In this document: positions 1 to 10,867 of the stretch, in pieces
How positions within the stretch are numbered: the stretch's first letter is position 1
Layout: the number at the start of each line of letters is the position of its first letter
Source of the DNA: Apostichopus japonicus
Lineage: Eukaryota; Echinodermata; Holothuroidea; Aspidochirotida; Stichopodidae
Direction: 5' to 3'
DNA: 64,000 nucleotides
NCBI RefSeq assembly: GCF_037975245.1
Contig: NC_092580.1
Location: 10,393,001 to 10,457,000 of the forward strand
Made by a program: the position numbers and the translations under genes
Notes under the pieces: model-generated
The model's database searches: none
What the model was told of the DNA's origin: nothing
The model's input: only the letters and a program-made list of their open reading frames with translations

Positions 1-3000
1 CTACCAGCATCTAGCTTCCTGATTAGCTGATTTGCTTTATCTGGAGGGGGAAAAAAAGTAAATATTGATAGATATTCTGTATTATTCAGCATTAACATAA
101 TTTCAAACCATTCTACCATCCACATATGAGTGTGGTGAGGGGGTTAGGGGAACGGAAACCCATGTGTGTTGTGATTTTACGTACAGTACAGGTCATATAT
201 GGTATGGACCGCAGCATTGGTTGACACTCTCCATCTCTTCTGTCTTATGTGGTTATTTTGCATAAATTTGTACTATAAAGGAATCAGAACATCAGGTTCC
301 ATATAGATTTAACCAGAGCTGCCATGCAAAATGTGACATTTCAATACCAAATGTATATTCTGAATTATTTGTGAAAGCTTCTTATAAACTCAGAGAAGGG
401 AGAATGCATGGGGAAGGATCCCGCCTTCATCTAGAACTGTAATTCCACCTACTTTCCCTCTCACAGGATCACACATTATATCATAGAAATATCATAGTTC
501 AAGCAAGTGACAGGAGAATTGATTTAACAGAGCTGAGCTGTTCTAACAGGAATATTGCCCTACAGTATAATGTTGTGCACAGCCAAACAGCAAACATCTA
601 TCAGTTCAACATCTAAGCAACTTCTTAACATTTATGGCATGGAAAATCCCCAGTGTGGTGATTTGATCTAGACCTAGAATATTTTTGGTGTCTGACTTGT
701 GCACCCCAAGTCTGAGTTCTTCACACCAGAGTCCGAGTCCAGGTTCTACATGTATAACCAAGTCCAATTCCTAGAAAAATGGCTTTTAGTCCTGAGCCCT
801 ACAACACTACTTGATAAGGAAACAGGAGTCAACAGGCTTTGACTTTTTGCCCCCGGTAAAGATTAATTTGATTTAATATAACATGAATAATGGACAGCTT
901 TTGAAATTGCCTTGCACATGCATGCCTTACAATAAAGGCTTATATTCTAGTGATGTTTTTATATGCACTGCTATTATAGTTATTTCTGTATCTATTGATA
1001 GCGATACTTTTCTTGATCCCTCGATCCCGAACGTACCCCACCCCATCAGTTTTTGAGATCCTCAGTGGATCGTCAACTTCGATATAATATGGATGACAAA
1101 TATTAATAGCTATATGGAATACAGACATCACTATTTATCTGCATCATCTCACAAATATGGCCAAAGAACTCAAACTTTGCATGGAAATGTAACTTAGGCT
1201 ATTGGGTCCTACAATGCAGTACTGTGTATAGCCCTAGTCTATTCATGGAATGTAAGAAACTATCAGAGAAATGATCGAGGAACCAGCTAGTTTAGCCTAG
1301 GTTCAATGTTACCTACACATTTATTGCACGTGTAAATCTCCACTACTTTGAATCAGACTAAGCAACTAATTAAGCATCTTACGATTGCGGAAAGTAAATT
1401 AATTGTGCAACACAAACCTGATGAAAGCATTTTTTCGCCCATTAAGTTTGGCAACAATTCCTTTAGGTTGAGAAACTCTGCTAGTGTGGTACCAAAACAT
1501 TCGATGATGGATGTCATCTTAATCCATTCTGTTTCCGAGTACGAACTCGGAGACGGTGATGCCCCAGAATCCATACCTCAAATAGAGTCTATTGAACGGG
1601 TACGGCGAAATTAAAACATTCGATTCAAGTTGAAAACTATATATTCTCCATCTGACTTCTGAGCAACAACACAACGGAATAAGTGTAACGTTACGTGTCG
1701 TTATATGTGCTGTATGTATGCGTACTGATGTTTCGCATATACACTGCTTAGCTGTGTATACATGCGAGTTACACCTGTGCAGTTGAGCAGCTATTGGAAA
1801 TTCCCTACTTTGCAACCCGATGACGTCATCGCTTTGTCTTTCAGCGCCACCAACACTTTTACGGAGTTGCATAACTGCCTTTTCTACGGAGCTACATAAC
1901 TGCCATTATCTCACAAGAAAATAACTGATCAATGCAGAGAAGTTCTTGTGTTGAACAGAATATTTTATTAACTGACAGATGATGTAACTGCAGTAAATTA
2001 CTACGTCTCCTGCTATAATATAGCTATAGGACCTATAAGATGTATCTGTATATGGTTAGCTATTTGTTTCATGGTATATTTGTGAACGCTAAAATTATTC
2101 TTCCTTTATAAACTAAGCATGGATTCTACCAAGATGATCGGCGAAGTTTATCACAACCATCGTTCATGAATTTATTTTAACTGAAAACGATATATTTAAA
2201 AATTTATAATAGAAGAATGAGATTATATTAAATAAAACGTGAAGGGGTTCTAGGAGTATTTTCAATATTAAAGCAAAAGCGAATGGTGCGGATGTGTCTG
2301 CCCATGATGCACCGGTGAACTCGTTGAAGTCAGTCCCAATTCGATATCAAAGTCGGTATCAAATTGATGTTTCACCCAGGAACATTATAGTGATAGAACA
2401 GGAATTAAAACAAAGAACAATGCCAATCGTTAGCCGGATCCCCCCCCCCCCCTTGGTGATATATATAGCATCAACACATTGTGTCTTTGAACATTGACAC
2501 ATAGACACGTTGAAATAAAATCGCTTTCACTGGATCAAAGCGAAATTCGACTCCGCGGCAACATCGAGTGGATATATTTGAACACACCGTATAGGTGTGG
2601 GAGCAGGGAAGCGCGGATGGGGGAGGGGGCGGGGGTAGGGGAAAGTGGAAAGAGGTTATTTAACTCTGAATAAGATGGTTGCAAGCACGACTGACCGAAG
2701 TGACTGAAATAAGTGGCATTGCCAAGTATCTAGTTCTCTTTCTCACTTCCATATTGTGCTTAATGATGCTAATTAAGAACTATATGAAAACCCTGCAGAT
2801 GAGATATATACATTCAAGAAAAAAACAATTAGACTAAAGTTCCTGACATGTTGGTGCTTGATGGTCACTCCGAGAGGACGAAACATTTTTGAAAATATTG
2901 CCGGTTATGGGAGATCCATGGCTCTGTTACCATGATGAATTACAGTGTGGCGGTTCAAAGCCATGCGCTCCCAGTCGATAACATGGTACACACATAATCA

Positions 3001-4539
3001 TTATTTCTCCAAAACATCTTCACAAACAGTTGTGAAAAGGAAGCACACTGTCGCTCTTGGTGCCCACTTCATATTTCGAAACCTTGCTCGGCCGGTGAAT
3101 GCAGTGGGTCTGTCTCGAAATGGATCTACTTCCCGTCCCTCCCCACCCACAGCACCTCCTCCCCCAGCGCCCTCCCCCCTCCCCGTCAAAAAATGATGGT
3201 TGTGCAGCTATGATTGCAACTTTCGGAAATTTTTGAATGTACAAAATATATTTTTCATATGCCGTAGAACTGGTTCAGACTGTACTAACTTTGATTCTAT
3301 ATGGTAGTGTACTGCAACAATCATATACCCCTTTGACCAAATCAACGCTGGGTGGCGCATATGCAACGTCAATGCATGCTTTTAGTTTAGTTTAGATTAG
3401 CATTTCCCAAGAGTTAGGAACCCAACAGAACTTCATTTGAAACTTTACCAATGTGATAATCGTGGATGGACACCCGGCTTAAACCAAGCCATCGCTTTTC
3501 GATGAGTGAGAGCGGTATGAGGCAACTTGCGTGTAATTTGTCGCAGTGTGAATATGTACATATATTGGTTTCGACAAAGTAATGTTAAGTGCTGCAGTAT
3601 TTGACGAAGTTGTTCAAATAATGTTCATTCTGCAGACGCCATTTACTGAGTCGGAGACATTCACACCCACGTGATGACATAGTAATAACAAAATATCGGG
3701 GAATTTTCTTATGATAATTTGAATGAAAACAAACCACACATATCTCGCCGTCCACTCACTTTTAATATGGGCCAAATTATATTCCCATTCATCATAGCTT
3801 GAACAATTTAACATACGTCATTAAAGCGCCAAAATAATAGAATGCTTGACTGAAATCATAAGAGCTAAAAGCAATCACGAATTGATAAAAAAAATGCTTT
3901 AAATTTCTTTTTCCTGATGATTAGTTCAGATTCAGAATGTAAGTGCTCGCGAAGAAGAATATAATGGTATCCAATTAAAGTTTGGGGTTGATAAGTACTC
4001 TCTATATAAACGTTTACTTCATGGTGGCTTTTATTTAAACCACTCAACGCGTGCAGAGAGAGATAGAGCGAGCCTATTCAATTCGAAGCTGCGCGATCAA
4101 GGGGGAATTTGCAACACATTGTTTGAACTATTACCTGCAAATTTTCCTTTTGTCTCGTTCAAACTAGTGGAAAAGAGGGAAACACGTTAATTGCTACTTA
4201 ATTATTTCTCCCCATTTTTATTTATTTCAAAATGTCGTGGACAATTTTTTAGGCAAAATGTCATTTCCCATTTGTATTTTTTTTTCTTAGATTGACCAAT
4301 TTCGTACAGTGACGTATATTCATTTGCCAAGAATTCCCATAACAGGTTTCATGTCGTTGCACTAGACACCTTACTGCTAAATTTCGGCTGGACCTATAGC
4401 CCGGATGAAAAGAACCCTGTACTGTGTATTTTGTGTTTGAAACACTTTTCAACCGCGGGAATTCTTGCAGTGCAAATTTTACCGCCCAAACAAATTTCGC
4501 GTCATATTTCAACGACGATTTTGAAATATAGCTCATCTT
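1..4539. other. Intergenic, no recognisable gene
   Basis: I see no ORF with a recognisable domain on either strand. The longest open stretches, such as 1348-1614 (+) and 1519-1872 (-), lack convincing starts or similarity to a family I know. The region holds short homopolymer runs (C-run near 2442), a G-rich patch near 2615-2640 and a C-rich patch near 3135-3185. It may contain upstream regulatory DNA of the GPCR array or decayed repeats. Confidence 0.6.
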
Positions 4540-4880
4540 AACTTTTGTTCGCCATTGTTGGGTTTTTTCATCGTCCTGGGCAATGGCTTAGTTATTACCA
4601 CATACATGACTAGTAAAAACACCAGACGGACTCATTTTAATCTTTACATCGTGAATCTATATATAGCTGTGGCTAATTTTTTGAATGGATTTGTGGCTAT
4701 ATACCGGCGCAATTTTACAACATCCTTAGCGGTCATAGAATACAATTGTTATCAAGTTTATGTCATTTGCAAGCTTTTATTGCATCTTTCATATTTGTAA
4801 CTATTTATCTACGGATCTGTATGAGTTATGCCGATATATATATACTCGTAACGGATGCTTTAAAATATAGGAAAAAGCAA
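4540..4880 (+). pseudogene. Degenerate class A GPCR copy (TM1-TM3 remnant)
   Basis: The stretch aligns with codons of the intact receptors downstream: the TM1 segment with the GNGLVIT motif, the ICL1 segment TSKNTRRTHFN and the start of TM2 (YIVNL) are readable. After that the frame decays; the LAIAD motif has become IAVAN and a stop falls at 4798-4800. Traces of the end of TM3 (TDA...YR) appear at 4850-4872. Similarity stops about there and is followed by the sequence that lies upstream of the intact genes (GTTCTGTCGTTT...). It is therefore a truncated fifth member of the array, with no signal left for the N terminus or TM4-TM7. Confidence 0.8.
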
Positions 4881-5116
4881 GAGTTCTGTCGTTTACTCCT
4901 AAAATAATCTTAAATATGATTTAAAATTGCACGTTATTTCAATTTCTTCATTTCTAAATTGGGAGATATTTCAACCATAGAATGAGACAAATCATATAAA
5001 GATCATATGAAGAAGAAGGGGAAAAATTGCCTCGGGCCACTGTCTGACGGTGCAGCTTGGTCATAAACTTACAATTATGTTTTTTTATTCTAATAGCAGC
5101 ACGACGCTTGCTTGTG

Positions 5117-5209
5117 ATTGGTTAATATCGGCTATACAGATATACCATTGTCGATTTACACATGCATTGAACGACCAGCAAATAGGAAAAAAATTATCGT
5201 ATATATAAG
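5117..5209 (+). promoter_or_regulatory. Core promoter of GPCR copy 1
   Basis: A reverse CCAAT box (ATTGG, 5117-5121) is followed about 80 bp later by a TATA box (TATATAAG, 5202-5209). Both, with the DNA between them, are kept at matching places in all four units (ATTGG at 17040, 23607 and 30625; TATA at 17121, 23692 and 30707). A start site about 30 bp downstream, near 5235, would give a short leader containing the upstream ORF. Position and conservation are seen; activity is inferred. Confidence 0.6.
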
Positions 5210-5262
5210 ATTTCTTCCATCGATTACAGTTATACCTGAAATACGCCGGTGGAAATTTCGTC

Positions 5263-5349
5263 ATGAGTAAAAACCGTGGAAAAATCGCAAAAGATTTTCA
5301 AAAGTGTCATTATTATATACATCATGCAGCTTACTACAGATACAAATAA
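5263..5349 (+). other. Upstream ORF overlapping the GPCR copy 1 start
   Basis: An ATG with a purine at -3 opens a 28-codon frame (begins MSKNRGKIAK) that ends at TAA 5347-5349, 23 bases beyond the first base of the receptor ATG at 5324 and in a different frame. A ribosome starting here would pass the receptor start, so the ORF could hold translation down. The same 28-codon frame recurs in copies 2 and 4. Confidence 0.55.
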
Positions 5350-6646
5350 AAGTCATATGTATTGGAATACTTGTAATGTGGAGTTTACGATCGAAATTCC
5401 AAGCATAGGGAGTAAACTGAACCAGCCCGAAAAATTACTCATTGTAACTTTGTTCGCAATAGTTGGATTTTTCATCGTCATGGGCAATGGCTTAGTTATT
5501 ACCGCATACATGACTAGTAAAAACATCAGACGGACTCATTTTAATATTTACATCGTGAATCTAGCAATCGCTGATTTCTTCATCGGATTTATGGCTGCGC
5601 CTGGGCAAGTTTACATTATTCTCAGTGGTCATAAAATGGGATTCTTATCAATTTGGTATTATTTACAATCTTTTTCGGCAATATTCATTTTCACGAGTGT
5701 TTCTCTACAAGTGGCAATGAGCTACGATCGTTATGTACTTGTTACGGATGCTTTCGCGTATAGGAATATGACTTCCACGAAGAAAACAAGAAATCGTGTA
5801 ATGTTCGTATGGATTTACAGCGCATTGTCCATAAGTTTGAACAGCGTAGGTTTTCATATGTTGTCCATTTTACCCAAAAGTTGTGTACAGTTTCCGTTAC
5901 ACTTTATTGTTGCGGTGGTAGTGCTGCTTCAGAGCTATATCATACCACTCATAGCCATTGGTTCATTGAACCTTGCGATATTTATCAAATTAAGAATAAG
6001 ATCGCAAATGTTTAGAAATAATGCCACGGCAATCTCACTCAGTAAGAATTCACAATTCGAAATCACGACAAATCATTCACAAAATGTTCGCAAAATGGGT
6101 CCAGATTATTACAACTTGCCACAAGGAAGTTCACTTTTCGATCAGTTCGAAGAGACGAAAGGTATTGAATTGTCCCTCGAGTCTTCGTCGGACAGAAATG
6201 GAGAGTGGCGACCGCAGGCGACGGCGACGATACGACGAGAGACACCGGAAGTGGGGGACACAAACGTAGAAATAATTCCACGAGAATTATTGTCCGTATC
6301 GACTATTTCAAATGTCCTCATGGAAAACAAATCTGAGAGACGAGATGACAAAATCAACTTTCGTGTTAATCAAAGTGAGTCAATTCGTTTGCAGAAACTG
6401 AGAAAAGCTGGGCGGCAGCTGTTTCTAATTGTATTTACATTCATAGCCTGTTGGTTTCCAATTCAAACGCTACTTCTAGTGTCCTCGGACGATTCCTATT
6501 CTTTCAATGGAGCAGAACAATGGTTCTTTTATTTCTTGATACTGTTCTACATCAACTCGGTTGTAAATCCATTGTTATATATCATTACTTGCAACAAATT
6601 TAGGAAGCAAGTTAATAAGATCATCTCAACATTACTGTGTCTTTAA
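5324..6646 (+). CDS. Class A (rhodopsin-like) GPCR, array copy 1
   Basis: Intronless 440-residue seven-helix receptor. Visible landmarks: glycosylation sequon NKS (8-10), TM1 with GN (N55), TM2 with LAIAD (D84), TM3 ending in DRY (135-137), W163 in TM4, P208 in TM5, a hydrophilic third intracellular loop of about 140 residues (225-365), CWFP (376-379) in TM6 and NPLLY (415-419) in TM7. The layout resembles amine-type receptors, but the amine-binding Asp of TM3 is Ser (S118) and the usual TM3 disulfide Cys is Trp (W111). C187 in the second outer loop could pair with C17 instead. I chose the ATG at 5324; an in-frame GTG lies 48 bases upstream. It differs from the other copies by one missing residue near 337 and by CWFP instead of CWLP. 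Ligand unknown; a sensory role is inferred from the tandem expansion, as in sea-urchin expanded GPCR clusters. Confidence 0.93.
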   Translation: MQLTTDTNKSHMYWNTCNVEFTIEIPSIGSKLNQPEKLLIVTLFAIVGFFIVMGNGLVITAYMTSKNIRRTHFNIYIVNLAIADFFIGFMAAPGQVYIILSGHKMGFLSIWYYLQSFSAIFIFTSVSLQVAMSYDRYVLVTDAFAYRNMTSTKKTRNRVMFVWIYSALSISLNSVGFHMLSILPKSCVQFPLHFIVAVVVLLQSYIIPLIAIGSLNLAIFIKLRIRSQMFRNNATAISLSKNSQFEITTNHSQNVRKMGPDYYNLPQGSSLFDQFEETKGIELSLESSSDRNGEWRPQATATIRRETPEVGDTNVEIIPRELLSVSTISNVLMENKSERRDDKINFRVNQSESIRLQKLRKAGRQLFLIVFTFIACWFPIQTLLLVSSDDSYSFNGAEQWFFYFLILFYINSVVNPLLYIITCNKFRKQVNKIISTLLCL

Positions 6647-7478
6647 TGAAACACTTGCTTTATTTGTTATTGGTAATGCTACGATATATGGCCACGGCAC
6701 ATTGAATATAAATCGGGTTGTTGTTTTTCGTATAGGCTGTTTTGAAATGAATGGTGAATTTTAATAGATATACTGTAGACATTAAAAACAAAACTTTTGA
6801 TACGTTCTGAAATGTTAGCAGCCGTTGTTATCAGTGCAGGTTTTGCTCTTTTTTTTTCGAAAACTTTATACTTGTTTTTATTTATTGCTTGGTTTTGAAC
6901 AATGGTCCTTTAAACATATCACATCAATCAAAACGGCTAGATTACTTCATTCGTTGATGTTATTATTGTCTGAAGAACTTGTTTAGATTGAATATAGAAC
7001 TGGTTAAAGACAATGGAAGTAACGCGGAGGTCTTGGACTAAATGAACTGACGGCGTTTATCAGCCTATAAAGAGCATCCAGATAGGCCTATTCAACGTAC
7101 GGTATACTTTGAAACGGAACATCGAGAAAAACGCAATGGGCCTATATAAAGAACATATTCCCCTCATTTTTGCTTGATAATATTATCACTCATAATCTCT
7201 CTTTTTTTTTAAATTTAGGCAGGCTACGTGTTTATACATGAATCTTTCAATAAAATATAGTTTAAAATAGCGGAATGTGAGTATATTCTCCGACGGGAAT
7301 ACAATTGATAAGTTTCATTGTCATATAAAATTAATTATTTCATCTTTTATCATTCTTGTTTCCATTATTTGAAACCTCTTCTGGATGGGTTTATTAAATG
7401 TTGATGATATATTTTATTTATATGGTTGCATGCATGGGTGGCGGAATAGGGCTCATTCTGATAGGCCAGAAACATCAA

Positions 7479-7494
7479 GGGAGGGTGGGTGGGG
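7479..7494 (+). other. G-quadruplex motif, unit 1
   Basis: GGGAGGGTGGGTGGGG has four G-tracts with single-base loops, the pattern of the most stable parallel quadruplexes. It lies about 830 bp past the receptor stop inside a block conserved between units. Confidence 0.7.
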
Positions 7495-7663
7495 CGGTTG
7501 TGGGAGAGGATGAGACGTGATTTCAGAACTAAAATGCTATCTCACTCCATGTGTGTATCTCCATCTTGCATTGATCTCCAGTTTGCATTGCCGAACTACG
7601 TTCAAAGCAAATTTCGTTCAGACTAATCTTTCGCGTGTCTAAAAGTGAACTTCCTATGAAATA

Positions 7664-8899
7664 CAGGGCCGTCTTAGCGCATAGGCACACTGGGCCCTGT
7701 ATCGTAGTAACCCCATGTCTTAATCTGGGAGGAAAACTTATTGAATAGGCCATTATGCCTGATTGAATTCGTTACTTAACAACTTGTGACGAGAGTTGGT
7801 GAAACACTTGAGAGTTTGACATTAAATATTCGAATCTGAGTTGGCAACCCTGGAATATACAATGTCCCGAAGGCTTACACAGAGAGCTTAACACAGAGAA
7901 ACTGTTACTCCGTAACTATAAGAAAGAGGAAATTGCCTCAGCCACGAGAGGCATAAAATTTGAAAACCGTGGGCAATACCTCACTACCAAACCTAAACAA
8001 AAGGAACCACCACTGGTGTTCTAGCTCACCTATACACCCCATATTAAAACCACGCATTTGAAAAAAAAAAGCACTTTTGAAACATTGGCACTTAATCTCG
8101 CAACAAGCGGAATTATCCAAACTGTTTCCAAAAGAACCGATTCTAGCCTACAAAAGGGCCCAAAATCTCAAAGATTTACTTGTTAACTCAAGGTTTCGTA
8201 CTAACAAAGAATCAGCTGACTCTCAAGGTTCACACGAAGCTCTTTTAGATGCTCTTATAGCTGCACTATGAGTCCATAAAAACTCGTGCACAGAAAATAG
8301 ATGCATTTTGAAAACGAGACGCCCAGGCCGAATATAAAATATTCAAAAAAGGCTACTAATGATGAAGCTCCTCCTATAAAGTTTGAGAGCAGAAACGGTC
8401 TAGTTGGTCATAAGAACCTACGCTAGTCTCTTCTACTATTAACAGTACACTCGATTCACCTAATAGGTGCGATTATGTGTCACCATGAGGAGCATGCTAT
8501 AAGTTCATGCTCCTCGGGCCCTCCCTTCATGTTCTTGGCGACTACGTTGCGTAAGATAGTGTAAAACCGCCTACACCCCCCCCCCCCCTTTCAGGTGAAA
8601 GACTCAACACAAGGGTGTTACAAATGGTGAGTCCAGTATTGTTAGGGAAGGGATGGAGGGCAACTGGAAGATTACTCTTCTATAATGTATTTCAGCTTTT
8701 AGATATATAACGTATGTTATTCAGCTAAAGTTTTATGCTTTATGCGCGACATAGGGAGGGATGGTAAATGCAGGCATGTATATGCTTGAGCGCTTGTCAA
8801 GAATGTCAATTTTTCACGCAACTTTTTCTAACTCACTTGATTGAGGGGCCCCGCTCTATTGCCTGGCCCAGGGCCCGGTGATCTCTCAAGACGGCCCTG
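7664..8899. mobile_element. Non-autonomous hAT-like DNA transposon
   Basis: The 1,236-bp insert begins CAGGGCCGTCTT and ends with its reverse complement AAGACGGCCCTG. It is flanked by identical 8-bp direct repeats ATGAAATA (7656-7663 and 8900-8907), the target-duplication length of the hAT superfamily. Units 3 and 4 keep the uninterrupted site (CTATGAAATATGC near 26180; TTATGAAATATGC near 33950) and unit 2 nearly so, so the insertion postdates the unit duplication. No transposase is present. It carries a Penelope-like fragment (see 8037-8271). Confidence 0.92.
8037..8271 (+). pseudogene. Penelope-like retroelement fragment inside the hAT-like element
   Basis: The reading frame containing KHWHLI...LSKLFPKEPILAYKRAQNLKDLLV matches, segment by segment, the region between reverse transcriptase and GIY-YIG in the Penelope-like ORF at 13188-15254 (FPELPVIAFKRPSNLRDILV). 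Stops and an A-run interrupt the upstream part, and the frame ends soon after. It is a short, dead piece either captured by or inserted into the transposon. Confidence 0.7.
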
Positions 8900-9238
8900 A
8901 TGAAATATGCCTTTTAGAAAATATTTATATTCATTGATAATTATTTGTGTTTGCGTAAGCTTTCAACTTAAAAAGGGGGGGGGACTACTTAATAAACTAT
9001 CTTCCTGCTTTTCATAAAAAAAAAATCATCAAATATTTTCTCCGTATATCTTCAGGTGATTATAATACGTGAATATGTTATCACCCTTTTAGCGCGCTAA
9101 ATGACTTTTCTAGTTTACTCGGAATATATATATATAGAGAGAGAGTTGGTTGGCGTCTATCTTGGCGCAGAGTGCTCTGTGTCCAGTGGACAGAGCGGAA
9201 TATATGTTGATACTAGTTGAGACTAGTAGAACACTAGT

Positions 9239-9284
9239 AGTTGTAACTCGGAGTTTCACGCGTTATAGCGATCGTCAGACAACT
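9239..9284 (-). ncRNA. Hammerhead ribozyme (Penelope-type, type I)
   Basis: Read on the minus strand: AGUUGU, core CUGACGA, stem II (CGC/GCG with a U.U pair at its base), core GAAA, a minimal stem III (ACU CCG AGU), cleavage-site U, then ACAACU. The first and last six bases pair fully as stem I. Short-stem-III hammerheads of this kind are known from Penelope-like elements. It lies downstream, on the same strand, of the GIY-YIG coding remnant at 10092-10781, where a Penelope 3' repeat would be expected. Activity is untested. Confidence 0.8.
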
Positions 9285-9431
9285 TGTAGCTTCAAGTTAT
9301 GCTCCATGAATATATAGGATCCTCGTCGGTGTTACCGGGGATTATAGGGTTGTTGGTGTATTGTTCTGCCGGTGTATTCTCTTTTGCGTCCGTTCTGTTG
9401 GTGGGTTTGTAAGACTTTCTTCGGTGTTCGG

Positions 9432-10177
9432 GAGCGGTGAGGTGGCAGAACGGGAGAGTGCACGTCTGCAGTACCTGAGGTCCCTGGTTCAAACCTCGGT
9501 GTCGACACTGACACCAATTTTCACCCGCTCCTTTCTCGTGGTAGGAAAGTGGCTACACGTGGAAGCGGTACTCACGTCCTTCGGAGGGGACGTTAAATTG
9601 CGGTCCCGGGAGCAGGACTACACACCCCTGCCTCGTTACTTCAGGGCACTATTCGAAAAGAGAAGGCGAAATTCGCCGGTGTCCTTCCACGCACAAAAAA
9701 ACATGGAGCCTCAATAATTACCGACTAAGGATTTCCTTAGTTTGCTGAAGCACCTTCGGGTGGAAGCAGAACACGAGGTGTATCGTATCGTATCGGTGTT
9801 CGGCGAGCGGTGAGGTGGCAGAACGGGAGAGTGCACGTCTGCAGTACCTGAGGTCCCTGGTTCAAACCTCGGTGTCGACACTGACACCAATTTTCACCCC
9901 GCTCCTTTCTCGTGGTAGGAAAGTGGCTACACGTGGAAGCGGTACTCACGTCCTTCGGAGGGGACGTTAAATTGCGGTCCCGGGAGCAGGACTACACACC
10001 CCTGCCTCGTTACTTCATGGCACTATTCGAAAAGAGAAGGCGAAATTCGCCGGTGTCCTTCCACGCACAAAAAAACTTGGAACCTCAATAATTACCGACT
10101 AAGGATTTCCTTAGTTTGCTGAAGCACCTTCGGGTGGAAGCAGAACACGAGGTGTATCGTATCGGTGTTCGGCTTTT
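9432..10177 (+). repeat. Two tandem copies of a 373-bp SINE-like unit
   Basis: Two nearly identical direct copies begin at 9432 and 9805. Each has Pol III-type boxes: an A-box-like TGGCAGAACGG (9443-9453) and a B box GGTTCAAACC at 9486 and 9859, exactly 373 apart. Sequence on both sides (near 9372 and 10184) derives from the same Penelope 3' end, so the units appear embedded in, or amplified together with, that element. The tRNA-like fold is degenerate. Confidence 0.65.
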
Positions 10178-10779
10178 GGTGTATTCTCTTTTGCGTCCGT
10201 TCTGTTTTTGGGGGTTTTGCCTTCCTTCGGTGCTCGCTCCTTAGTTGTATGTGGTTCCCTTGACGGTGTTTGGTGGTTGGACTGGGGTTATTTATGTAGA
10301 ACTTGTTTTCGTGGCGACACTTCGATATGAGCTCTGGGCGTTTGTTCAGGAGGGTCCGTTTGTCTGCGTTGATAATGATGAGTTTTTCAGTGAGACAGAG
10401 GTTGCACCGCTTCGACTCGTTGCTGTAGGCTTTGGCTCTGCTGGCGATCGACCAATTGATAGTGAATGGCTGGTTGTTCTGTTTCAGCTGCCAGATGTGC
10501 TTCGAGAGTTCCGTTGCGTTTTGGTGTTTTTCGTGGTTGAGCGACATCTTGTGGTTACCGTATCTGAGCTTGAAAGGGGGTTCCGTTAGGCCTATGTATG
10601 TCTTGCAGTTGTCGGTGGTTTTCACTTCGGCCTTGTATATGATGTTAGATGCCTGGCAGTTTCCATTTAGTGGGCATGTGTCCTTTTTCGGCAGTTGCAG
10701 GGTTCCTTTTCTTTCGATGTGTGGGTGGTAGATATACGTTTGTTGTGTCCTTTGATGATGCTGGCGATGTTGGGCATGC

Positions 10780-10781
<2 letters not shown>
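10092..10781 (-). pseudogene. GIY-YIG endonuclease end of a Penelope-like element (5'-truncated)
   Basis: The frame encodes CPLNGNC, IIYKAEV, TYIGLTE with a following R..NH, KHIWQLK, CNLCLTEKLIII and LNKRPELISKCRH: a GIY-YIG nuclease domain with C-terminal cysteine/histidine pattern as found at the end of Penelope-like retroelement proteins. No reverse transcriptase precedes it; the 5' side abuts a TA microsatellite at 10783. It belongs to a different family from the element at 13188-15974. Its 3' end overlaps the 373-bp repeats, and a hammerhead lies further downstream. Confidence 0.75.

Positions 10782-10782
<1 letters not shown>

Positions 10783-10865
<83 letters not shown>
10783..10865. 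repeat. TA microsatellite
   Basis: About 40 uninterrupted TA units separate the truncated Penelope tail from the 2-kb inverted-repeat element. Confidence 0.95.

Positions 10866-10867
<2 letters not shown>

Larger units (their letters stand above)
4870..9122 (+). repeat. GPCR duplication unit 1 (truncated)
   Basis: This unit carries the first intact receptor with the same 5' flank (from the GTTCTGTCG stretch) and 3' flank as units 2-4. It lacks the upstream 'ACACTTTGGGTGC' block and the inverted-repeat element found before the other genes. It breaks at CTCGGAAT (about 9122), where units 2-4 continue with TCTGCGTC. Mobile DNA follows to 16068. Confidence 0.75.

Noticed and set aside
5276-5323. 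GTG-initiated N-terminal extension of GPCR copies 1, 2 and 4 (16 codons)
   Set aside because: GTG is not a normal start in animals; the ATG at 5324 (and equivalents) has A at -3 and directly precedes a plausible N terminus.
6063-6357. Open frames opposite or beside the third loop of each GPCR (also 17983-18250, 24552-24819, 31568-31835)
   Set aside because: Shadows of the receptor coding sequence, conserved only because the receptor is.
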